Source: B8-G4 sp033720735 (GTDB lineage: Bacteria > Bacteroidota > Bacteroidia > Chitinophagales > Saprospiraceae). Taken from it: DNA of 12,509 nucleotides. The notes under the pieces were generated by a model. That model was given only the letters and a program-made list of their open reading frames with translations. It was not told the origin of the DNA and searched no databases. A program made the translations under genes and the position numbers. Below are positions 6,190-12,509 of this stretch, piece by piece (the first letter of the stretch is position 1; every line of letters begins with the position of its first letter). The stretch spans positions 1 through 12,509 of the forward strand of contig JAWWBX010000106.1 of assembly GCA_033720735.1 (NCBI GenBank), in the 5' to 3' direction.

Positions 6190-9100
6190 GTGATACACCC
6201 CTTGCTGCTTTCGGTTTTGTTGTGCATTTGCGCACTTTTGGGCGTGCGCGATCCGGTGGAATCGATCTCTCCCCCGACATCCCCGGAAATGATCACAAGC
6301 CCCGCTTCCCCGTCGGTGTGCAATTGCACGATCACCCAGGGCGACAATACCTACCCGATCTCCGCACTCATCGGCAATGAGTCAGCGGCGTCGTTTTACA
6401 GCTACAACAACCCGGCAGTTTCCAGTGCGAATACCGGCCTCGAACTTGCCGACGGACTGATCATTTTCCTGTACGAAGATGCGACTACGGGTATTATCAG
6501 CCTTTTCCTCATCGCTGATATCGCCAACAGCGGCTCTGGAGGCGAGATGTCGTTCGAGATCAACTGTCTGCCGCCGGGCGCTGTCGTCGTCGTGCAGGAC
6601 GACGCCGGCGAATTTGTCGGGGCGCCCCCACTGATCACCGGCAACTGGAGCTGGCAGGGGTGTTGCACTGATGGCGGAGCTATCCAGGGGGTAGGATGCA
6701 TGGGTACCCTGAACCTGGATCTCCTGGTCTCGAACGGACTGGACAGCATCGTCTGGCTGACTGGCGACATCAACAACCCCGACCAGATCCTCCTCGAGAT
6801 GACCGGGGAGGCCATCACCATTGATTGTGGCGGCGGGATCTGCTGCCCGGTCGGGCTCGACACGGAGGTGTTGGTTACAGATGCCACATGTCCGGATACG
6901 CCCGACGGAAGTATTTCCCTGACACCACAGGATGGCGTGCCGATGTACTCCTACACCTGGCTGGGCGGTGAGACAACTTCTCAGATCAGCGGGTTGCTGC
7001 CGGGCAGTTATTTCGTAACGGTCACGGACTCCCAGGGATGCACCGAAGAGATCCAGATCACCGTGGGGGTCTCACCCGGTCCGCCTCCGGCCAACCCGGC
7101 CCAGATCTCCCTCTGCGCAGAAACCACGACCGGCATTTTCGACCTGACCTCGGTCGAGTCGGTTGTGAACGGGAATGCGGGCAACACAGTGCATTGGTTT
7201 CTCGACAGTCTGATGGGCAGCCCGATCGGTTCGCCCGCGACGTTCTCATCAACGTCAACGACGATCTACGCGTTTGTTGACAATGGTGATTGCCTCTCCG
7301 CACCGGTGGCCGTGACCCTGGAAGTGCTCGTCATGCCCGTGGCGAATACGACGACCCTGGCACTTTGCGAGGAAACACTGGGCATGGCTACGTTCGACCT
7401 GACATCACTGGAGGCGGCAGTCAGCGGAGGCGCAGGGGCGGTGGCATGGTATTCGGACGGTGGTTTGCTGAACGCGATCTCCGTCCCGTCGGCATTTGTC
7501 TCCGGGACCACAACCGTTTTTGCGGTGGTCAATGATGGCTTCTGCGACTCTGCACCGGTGATGGTGCAGCTGACCGTCAACCTGAAGCCCCTGGGAAGTA
7601 TGACCGAGATCACAATGTGCGGCAACGCGTTTGGCGAAGCAACATTCGATCTGACCTCGGTCGATCTCGCCGTCAGCGGCGGCAGCGGGACGGTCGAATG
7701 GTACTGGGATGACGAGTTCACCCTGCCGGTTGCCGACCCGACCGCGTTGTTTACGACCAGTATTACGGTATTTGCTGCGGTGTTCGATGGCACCTGTTAT
7801 TCCGACCCCGTACCTGTCCTGCTCACGGTGGATGTGGCATCGGAACCCATTCCGCTGATCATCGAGGTGTGCGACGAAGGGGGAGGAGAGGCCTTGTTCA
7901 ATCTCGGGGATTATGAGATCCAGGTGAGCGGCGGCCAGGGCACTGTGGAATGGTACCTTGATATGGACCTGGATATGCCGGTGCCTGATCCGGGCGCCTT
8001 CTCATCCGGGACCGATACCATCTATGCGACCGTCGACAACGGACTGTGTGTCTCGCTGCCGGCCCCCATCCAGCTGATCATTATTCCCATGCCCACTGGC
8101 ACACCCACCATGCTCGAGACCTGTGCCGACAGCACCGGCGAGGCCACATTCGATCTGACCGGCGTGGAGAATGTCGTCAGCGGCGGGAATGGCATGGTCC
8201 ATTGGTTCCAGGATTTGCAGGGCGAGAACGCGGTACCCGATCCGACAGAATTTCTCACTTCGGGCACTACGGTGTACGCGCAGATCGCGGATGGGGACTG
8301 CCTGTCCGGGCTCATCCCGGTTGACCTCGTGATCGTGAACACAGTGACTGCCACAGAGGTCACCATCTCGGCTTGCAGCGAGCAAGACTCGGCTATTTTT
8401 GATCTCAGTGCATCTGCAAGCCTGGTGAGTGGCGGGAGTGGTACTGTACAATGGTTCTCTGACTCTTTGGGTACCCAGGCCATTGTGCAGCCTGGTGCAT
8501 TCAGTTCTGCGGATGGGGTGGTCTATGCGATGGTCATCGCCGGTGTCTGTGCCTCGGAGATCGTGCCGGTACAGCTCGAAGTTCTTCCTGCCCCGGATAT
8601 TTTGAACGGGCTTGCGGTTGACGCGTGCGGCGATGCAGCGGGCCTCGTTACGATCGATCTGAGCTCATTCGAGAATGGCCTGTTCACTGGACCGGGATTT
8701 GTACTGTGGTTTTCTGACGAGCAGTTAATGGATACCCTGACCGGCACCACAGTCACAACGGGAAGTGCAACGTTTTATGCGGTTGTTTCAAACGGAGCAT
8801 GTGTTTCTGAAGCGGCTCAGGTGGTCATCGGAGTGATGTCGGCACCGGTGGCAATAACACAGGTGCTTGAATATTGTGTTGCGCCGGGTTCTGAAACGGT
8901 GGATCTGACGGTACATGACCAGGCAATTGGAGGAGGGTTAGATGCCCTCTGGTATGCGGATTCAACAGGGCAACAGGTGATCTCCACTCCCGAAAATTAC
9001 ACGCTCACACCGGGCACAGATACCCTTTGGGTCGTCGTGTTCGGTGGGTGCCCCTCGGAAATTACACCAGTCATCCTGGATGTGCTTGACGCCCCTGAGG

Positions 9101-11391
9101 CGGTTGATCAGAATCTCCAGCTCTGCGCTGATTCAACCGGTTTCTCAGCGCTCGATCTGACAGCGTACGATCTGCTGGTCGGCGGACCGTCTGACACCAT
9201 CACCTGGTTTGCCGATCCCGTTCTGTTCAACCAGATCTCCCGGCCGGATTCGTTCGTGACGGCGGATACGGTCATCTACGCGACGGTAACCAATGGGTTC
9301 TGTACCCCGGATACGGCCAAAGTGACCATCCAGGTTGTGGATGATCTGCAGGCCAATCCCGTGGGGATCGTGATCTGCGTGATCGACACCAGCGTCGCGT
9401 CGGTTGATCTCACCGCCTACGCCTCTGACATCAGTGGTGGCAGCGGACAGGTACTTTGGTTTCGCGATCAAACGGGGATGGACACGATTCAGGATCCACA
9501 GGCACTGCCCACGAGCGGCGAGGTGGTCTTTGCCCAGGTGGTGTCCGATGGTTGCGTTTCGGACATCGTGCCGGTCGAGGTCACTGTTCGGAGCATCTGG
9601 ACACCTGAACCAACTTGTGCCATTGCTGCGATCGACTCGATACTCATCAACTGGCCTGATTCTGCCGATGGCTATTTCGTTGATTACTCTGTGAACGGGC
9701 AAATCGTCGCAGAAGGCATCCCGGCGACGGACGGATCTTTCGGTGTTGGCGGTCTGCAGCAGGGGGATACGGTGGAAGTCTCGATCACCGCTATTTTCGC
9801 CGGGTGCTTTACGCAGCTCACCACTGGAATTCTCTGCATCACCGATGTCTGTCCGGTGCAGAACCTGACGCTTGACGGACTGGAGCCTGAGCTCTGCGAC
9901 GACGTCGCCTATCTGCTCATCAAACCTTCACCGTCCGGAGGGCAACTATCGGGAGAAGGGATCTCCGGTGACACGCTCTTTCCAGGCCAGGTGTCCGGGG
10001 GTGCAACGGTGATCCGTTACACGTGGGAGGATCCGGCGACGGGATGCGTCTATGAGATCTCGGAAGTTGTCTCGGTTGATACGCCACTGCTCCCGCCGCA
10101 ACTGACTTGCAACTCTGCGAGCATCTCATCAGTGGAGTTTGCCTGGGAAGGTTCGGCGCCATTCCAATATGTTTATACGATCAACAATGGACCTCTGTCC
10201 GGCAACATCGAGACCACAGATACCGGTACGATGGTTGACGGACTGGCGGAAGGGGACTCGGTGACCTTCCTGATCTGGTCTGCAGGGCCCTTGCCGTGTG
10301 GGAACAGTGATACGGTAATGGTGGCATGCGTCGCAAAAACCTGTCCGCCGGCCACAATCGATTTCATTGATCCGGGCGTCGTGTGCTCGGATGCCGCGCC
10401 CTTGCAACTACAAGCTGACATCACGGGACTCCCCGGTGAGATGACTATCAACTGGAGTGGCCCTGGTATCTTCGATTTGACGGGTATGTTCGACCCGGCG
10501 CTGGTGGCAGCCGGTGATCATCTCGTGACCTTGCAAGTGCAGGCGGATGGCTGTGTGTATGACACGAGTTTCAGTGTGCGGGTGCGGGCGACTCCTGTTG
10601 CGCTGTTTGAAGTGCCAGAAGTCCATTGTCTCGACCAGCCCATGCCGATGACCTTCACAGGTATGGCGTCTGACTCCGCCATGCTGCATTGGGAACTGGG
10701 TGGTGCGGTGGTGAGCGGTGGAAACTGGCCCAGAGCGTTCACACTCGAGTGGCCCGGTCCCGGGGAGCATGAGGTGTCGCTGTGGCTCGAAGACAACGGC
10801 TGTGTTTCGGATACATTGCGTACGATGGTCATCATCGAGTCACCACTCGAATCACCGCAAGTCGTGTGTGTCGATGAGGACTTCCACCAGATCGTGGTTG
10901 CATGGGATGCCGTGCCCGGTGCAGAAACCTACCTGGTGAGCAGCACCGCGGGTTTGACCAGTATTTCTGGGACCAGCGCGGTGATTTCCCAGTTGCCGGA
11001 TAACACTACCATTGAGATCACCGTGACGGCGGTCGGCCCGGAAAGCTGCGGGGCTGTTGCCACTTCATTGAGCTGTGAGACACGTGAGATCATTCCACCA
11101 CGGGTCTATGTTCCGAATGTCTTTTCACCCAACGGAGACGGAGTGAATGATATGTTCTTTGTCCAGGCCAATGACGAAGTCGGCGAGGTGGTCTCTTTGC
11201 GCGTGTACGACCGGTGGGGAGAACTCATGTTTGCCAGAAAGTCGATACCTGTCAACATTCCAGAAACGGGCTGGGATGGCACCTTTGCGGGTGAAGCTGT
11301 GCCACCCGGGGTGTATGTCTACCGCGTCGAGGTACAGACAGTTACGGGTGAGACGATAGTCCTGACCGGGGATGTGACGGTCATGAAATAG
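6190..11391 (+). CDS. Giant T9SS-secreted multimodular surface protein (SprB repeat, ten tandem Cys-paired modules, type B sorting domain)
   Basis: 1733 residues from a GTG start; the in-frame codon two before it is TGA, so no longer start exists. Order: signal peptide (LLLSVLLCICALLG, about 4-18); a cysteine-rich N-terminal domain of unknown family (about 44-221); a SprB-like repeat (about 225-293, with YSYTWLGGETT and GSYFVTVTDSQGC); ten tandem modules of 82-86 residues (299-1137) with the pattern C..FDLT..VSGG.G.V.WF.D..dP..F...VYA.V..G.C; Fn3-like modules at 1138-1218, 1301-1382 and 1555-1634; Ig-like modules at 1219-1300 and 1383-1469; a PKD-like module at 1470-1554; and the gliding-motility-associated C-terminal domain (1635-1733), with VPNVFSPNGDGVNDMF and YDRWGE. 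This domain directs export by the type IX system and attachment or release at the surface. A role in adhesion, gliding or matrix formation is inferred from the architecture; no enzymatic domain is seen. Confidence 0.93.
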   Translation: MIHPLLLSVLLCICALLGVRDPVESISPPTSPEMITSPASPSVCNCTITQGDNTYPISALIGNESAASFYSYNNPAVSSANTGLELADGLIIFLYEDATTGIISLFLIADIANSGSGGEMSFEINCLPPGAVVVVQDDAGEFVGAPPLITGNWSWQGCCTDGGAIQGVGCMGTLNLDLLVSNGLDSIVWLTGDINNPDQILLEMTGEAITIDCGGGICCPVGLDTEVLVTDATCPDTPDGSISLTPQDGVPMYSYTWLGGETTSQISGLLPGSYFVTVTDSQGCTEEIQITVGVSPGPPPANPAQISLCAETTTGIFDLTSVESVVNGNAGNTVHWFLDSLMGSPIGSPATFSSTSTTIYAFVDNGDCLSAPVAVTLEVLVMPVANTTTLALCEETLGMATFDLTSLEAAVSGGAGAVAWYSDGGLLNAISVPSAFVSGTTTVFAVVNDGFCDSAPVMVQLTVNLKPLGSMTEITMCGNAFGEATFDLTSVDLAVSGGSGTVEWYWDDEFTLPVADPTALFTTSITVFAAVFDGTCYSDPVPVLLTVDVASEPIPLIIEVCDEGGGEALFNLGDYEIQVSGGQGTVEWYLDMDLDMPVPDPGAFSSGTDTIYATVDNGLCVSLPAPIQLIIIPMPTGTPTMLETCADSTGEATFDLTGVENVVSGGNGMVHWFQDLQGENAVPDPTEFLTSGTTVYAQIADGDCLSGLIPVDLVIVNTVTATEVTISACSEQDSAIFDLSASASLVSGGSGTVQWFSDSLGTQAIVQPGAFSSADGVVYAMVIAGVCASEIVPVQLEVLPAPDILNGLAVDACGDAAGLVTIDLSSFENGLFTGPGFVLWFSDEQLMDTLTGTTVTTGSATFYAVVSNGACVSEAAQVVIGVMSAPVAITQVLEYCVAPGSETVDLTVHDQAIGGGLDALWYADSTGQQVISTPENYTLTPGTDTLWVVVFGGCPSEITPVILDVLDAPEAVDQNLQLCADSTGFSALDLTAYDLLVGGPSDTITWFADPVLFNQISRPDSFVTADTVIYATVTNGFCTPDTAKVTIQVVDDLQANPVGIVICVIDTSVASVDLTAYASDISGGSGQVLWFRDQTGMDTIQDPQALPTSGEVVFAQVVSDGCVSDIVPVEVTVRSIWTPEPTCAIAAIDSILINWPDSADGYFVDYSVNGQIVAEGIPATDGSFGVGGLQQGDTVEVSITAIFAGCFTQLTTGILCITDVCPVQNLTLDGLEPELCDDVAYLLIKPSPSGGQLSGEGISGDTLFPGQVSGGATVIRYTWEDPATGCVYEISEVVSVDTPLLPPQLTCNSASISSVEFAWEGSAPFQYVYTINNGPLSGNIETTDTGTMVDGLAEGDSVTFLIWSAGPLPCGNSDTVMVACVAKTCPPATIDFIDPGVVCSDAAPLQLQADITGLPGEMTINWSGPGIFDLTGMFDPALVAAGDHLVTLQVQADGCVYDTSFSVRVRATPVALFEVPEVHCLDQPMPMTFTGMASDSAMLHWELGGAVVSGGNWPRAFTLEWPGPGEHEVSLWLEDNGCVSDTLRTMVIIESPLESPQVVCVDEDFHQIVVAWDAVPGAETYLVSSTAGLTSISGTSAVISQLPDNTTIEITVTAVGPESCGAVATSLSCETREIIPPRVYVPNVFSPNGDGVNDMFFVQANDEVGEVVSLRVYDRWGELMFARKSIPVNIPETGWDGTFAGEAVPPGVYVYRVEVQTVTGETIVLTGDVTVMK
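7084..9600 (+). repeat. Ten tandem protein modules of about 84 residues within the giant T9SS protein
   Basis: Modules begin at 7084, 7339, 7591, 7849, 8095, 8344, 8596, 8848, 9097 and 9352; the last ends at 9600. Each has one Cys near its start (for example SLCAETT, ALCEETL, ITMCGNA) and one near its end before the last strand (GDCLS, GFCDS, GTCYS). Between them lie FDLT, a VSGG turn, a W-Y/F-x-D strand and a VYA strand. The DNA copies are clearly diverged from each other, so this is an old expansion, not a recent or slippage-prone array. The beta-strand pattern suggests Ig-like folds. Confidence 0.85.
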
Positions 11392-11419
11392 TCATAAGTC
11401 CTCCGTCACTTATTTATGA
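11392..11419 (+). terminator. Weak hairpin just after the giant gene
   Basis: Directly after the stop codon, ATAAGT (11394-11399) can pair with ACTTAT (11408-11413), and TCATAA (11392-11397) with TTATGA (11414-11419). These pairings are mutually exclusive and AT-rich with no following U-tract, so terminator function is doubtful. Confidence 0.25.
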
Positions 11420-11446
11420 ATCAGCAATTAGCAATCAACAATCAAC
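11419..11446. repeat. Degenerate heptamer tandem repeat between convergent genes
   Basis: Four contiguous 7-nt units: AATCAGC, AATTAGC, AATCAAC, AATCAAC. A related, looser series (TCAATAT, TCAATCC, ATCAATC) lies at 11497-11517 and runs into the stop codon of the acyltransferase gene. The 70 nt between hold nothing recognisable. The units lie in the gap between the convergent giant gene and the acyltransferase gene. Confidence 0.7.
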
Positions 11447-11515
11447 CGACTTCACCTGGCAAGGCTACGTCTGTAAAGTGCCCCGCAATAAATGAGTCAA
11501 TATTCAATCCATCAA

Positions 11516-12277
11516 TCAATCCCCATCCCACTCTGCGCGCACCAGCGGGATATTCTCATCGATCCAGGCCTGGGCCTGGCGGAGCAGCGTCCACGAGTTG
11601 TCTGACTGGATGGGCGGACCGAAACGCACCTTGATCTCCACGCCCCGCTTACCAAATTCCTTGAGGAAGTGCATGGCAAAGTTGTCGGTATGGTCCCAGT
11701 ACTGCCCTTTGTCCTTGTACTCGAGCACGAATGGTACTACCCGGAAACCGCCCTGGGCTGCCTGTTCGAAGGAGCCTTTCTGAAAGGTGGCGGTGAGCGG
11801 TTGGACGTTGGTCCGGCCTTCGGGGAAGATGAGGACGCTGTTGCCTTTCTTCATCTCGTTGAGCAGTGCCACTTTGGTCGCCTGCCGTGATTCCCGGCTC
11901 GACTTGTCCACGAAAATGATGCCGGTCATATCGCTGCCCTTGCCGACGATCGGCCAGTTGCGCACCTCCGCTCGTGAGACCGGAAACGCCTTGATGCGGG
12001 CCATGACAAAGATCGGGTCGAGCGAAGAGCGGTGATTGCCGACATAGAGACACGCTTCGTTTTCGGGGATGTCTCCTTCAAACGTGATCTTGAAATTGAG
12101 CACCCGGGCAGTGCCCTCAGCCCAGCTGCGACGCAGTTCGAGCCCGCGCTCGAGCGTGAGTTTTCCCAGTCGCGTCAGGATGACGACGCGCAGCAAAGCC
12201 CAGAAAGAATGCACGGCAAATTTGGAGATGCGCCAGGCGCCGCGGAGTTTAGTCCAGAACATCGTGGTTTTCGTCAT
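11516..12277 (-). CDS. 1-acyl-sn-glycerol-3-phosphate acyltransferase-family protein (PlsC-like)
   Basis: 253 residues. All four blocks of the PlsC/LPLAT family are present: block I NHRSSLD (81-87) with the catalytic H82 and D87; block II GIIFVDKSSR (119-128); block III FPEGRT (151-156), where family members usually have FPEGTR or FPEGGR; and block IV VVPFVLEY (180-187). A hydrophobic stretch at about 20-36 (FAVHSFWALLRVVILTR) would hold it to the inner membrane. The expected reaction is transfer of an acyl chain to the sn-2 position of lysophosphatidate to form phosphatidate. Related enzymes acylate other lysophospholipids or ornithine lipids, so the exact acceptor is uncertain. Length fits the family. 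The gene is convergent with the giant protein gene, and its start lies only 22 nt from the repeat array beginning at 12300. Confidence 0.92.
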   Translation of the reverse strand: MTKTTMFWTKLRGAWRISKFAVHSFWALLRVVILTRLGKLTLERGLELRRSWAEGTARVLNFKITFEGDIPENEACLYVGNHRSSLDPIFVMARIKAFPVSRAEVRNWPIVGKGSDMTGIIFVDKSSRESRQATKVALLNEMKKGNSVLIFPEGRTNVQPLTATFQKGSFEQAAQGGFRVVPFVLEYKDKGQYWDHTDNFAMHFLKEFGKRGVEIKVRFGPPIQSDNSWTLLRQAQAWIDENIPLVRAEWDGD

Positions 12278-12299
12278 TGACGGCGCAAGATACGATTCA

Positions 12300-12347
12300 T
12301 GTGCTCACGTGTTCAGGTGTTCATGTGCGCAAGTGTTCAAGTGCCTG
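12300..12347. repeat. Degenerate octamer tandem repeat
   Basis: Six contiguous 8-nt units: TGTGCTCA, CGTGTTCA, GGTGTTCA, TGTGCGCA, AGTGTTCA and AGTGCCTG. The common form is nGTGyTCA and the last unit is degenerate. The array lies directly upstream of the acyltransferase gene and leads straight into the first 34-nt hairpin unit at 12348. Confidence 0.75.
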
Positions 12348-12509
12348 CCCTGAATGCGGAGCGCAGCGGAGTCGTTCAGGGGCTCGCCCTGAATGCGGAG
12401 TGCAACGAAGTCGTTCAGGGTTCATGTGCGCAAGTGTTCAAGTGCTCGCCCTGAATGCGGAGCGCAGCGGAGTCGTTCAGGGTTCAAGTGCCTGCCCTGA
12501 ATGCGGAGC
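12320..12509. repeat. Interspersed 34-nt hairpin units in a 101-bp tandem period
   Basis: Four copies of a 34-nt unit with 7-bp complementary ends (CCCTGAA / TTCAGGG) and a 20-nt interior lie at 12348-12381, 12387-12420, 12449-12482 and 12495 to the window end (truncated). The first and third are identical. The second has three interior transitions (GCGCAGCGG to GTGCAACGA). An identical 25-nt linker occurs at 12320-12344 and 12421-12445, so linker and hairpin both recur at 101 nt, showing a segmental tandem duplication. The first two units are separated by only five bases. No protein-coding frame is credible here. The array continues past the right edge. Confidence 0.85.

Noticed and set aside
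7084..9600. DNA-level tandem repeat (minisatellite) in the giant gene
   Set aside because: The ten modules are similar only at the protein level; the DNA copies are diverged, so there is no nucleotide tandem array.
9145..9702. Minus-strand open frame of 185 codons inside the giant gene
   Set aside because: Antisense to conserved repeat modules 9-10; its sequence is Arg/His/Asp-rich with no domain pattern, typical of an antisense shadow.
12320..12509. CRISPR array at the right edge
   Set aside because: The 34-nt repeated units are separated by 5, 28 and 12 nt rather than uniform unique spacers, the linkers are themselves repeated, and no cas gene is present.

Overview
The window reads as chromosomal DNA of a GC-rich Bacteroidota member, most likely near the Saprospiria. 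The main evidence is the 1733-residue secreted protein at 6190-11391. It carries a SprB-type repeat and ends in the gliding-motility-associated C-terminal (type B) sorting domain of the type IX secretion system (T9SS). Other support comes from several Bacteroidota-type lipoprotein or secreted proteins, A-rich leaders without clear Shine-Dalgarno sites, and a TAnnTTTG-type -7 promoter element. The taxonomic placement is inference. No tRNA, rRNA, CRISPR array, transposase or phage gene was seen.

Layout. 1-2390 (minus strand) is a three-gene operon with two ATGA stop/start overlaps: an LpxO-like member of the aspartyl/asparaginyl hydroxylase fold, a CPBP (Rce1-like) intramembrane protein, and an NAD-dependent epimerase/dehydratase cut by the window edge. 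On the plus strand, 2616-3041 encodes a small four-helix membrane protein and 3250-3618 a single-domain rhodanese. The rhodanese gene meets a minus-strand secreted-protein gene (3620-4249) tail to tail with a 1-nt gap. Further minus-strand genes are an exported S9-type serine hydrolase (4339-5412) and an NTF2-like (DUF4440/SnoaL-like) lipoprotein with a run of acidic residues at its end (5520-6038). The giant T9SS adhesin-like protein is divergent from the latter. It is convergent with a PlsC-type acyltransferase (11516-12277). The right end (12300-12509) is non-coding repeat DNA.

How the genes may work together. Most products are predicted to sit in or pass through the cell envelope. The operon at the left may act on a membrane lipid or envelope substrate, but this rests on family resemblance. 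Both the LpxO-like and the CPBP proteins lack residues that are catalytic in their families. The giant protein has ten tandem modules of about 84 residues, each with two conserved cysteines, followed by an alternating set of Fn3-like and Ig/PKD-like modules and the sorting domain. This is the layout of a surface adhesin.

The most unusual non-coding signal is that three separate intergenic regions carry short-period (7-8 nt) degenerate tandem repeats of different sequence. One forms a 19-bp inverted repeat, and another is interleaved with 34-nt hairpin units in a 101-bp period. No complete undescribed defence, toxin or mobile system was found.
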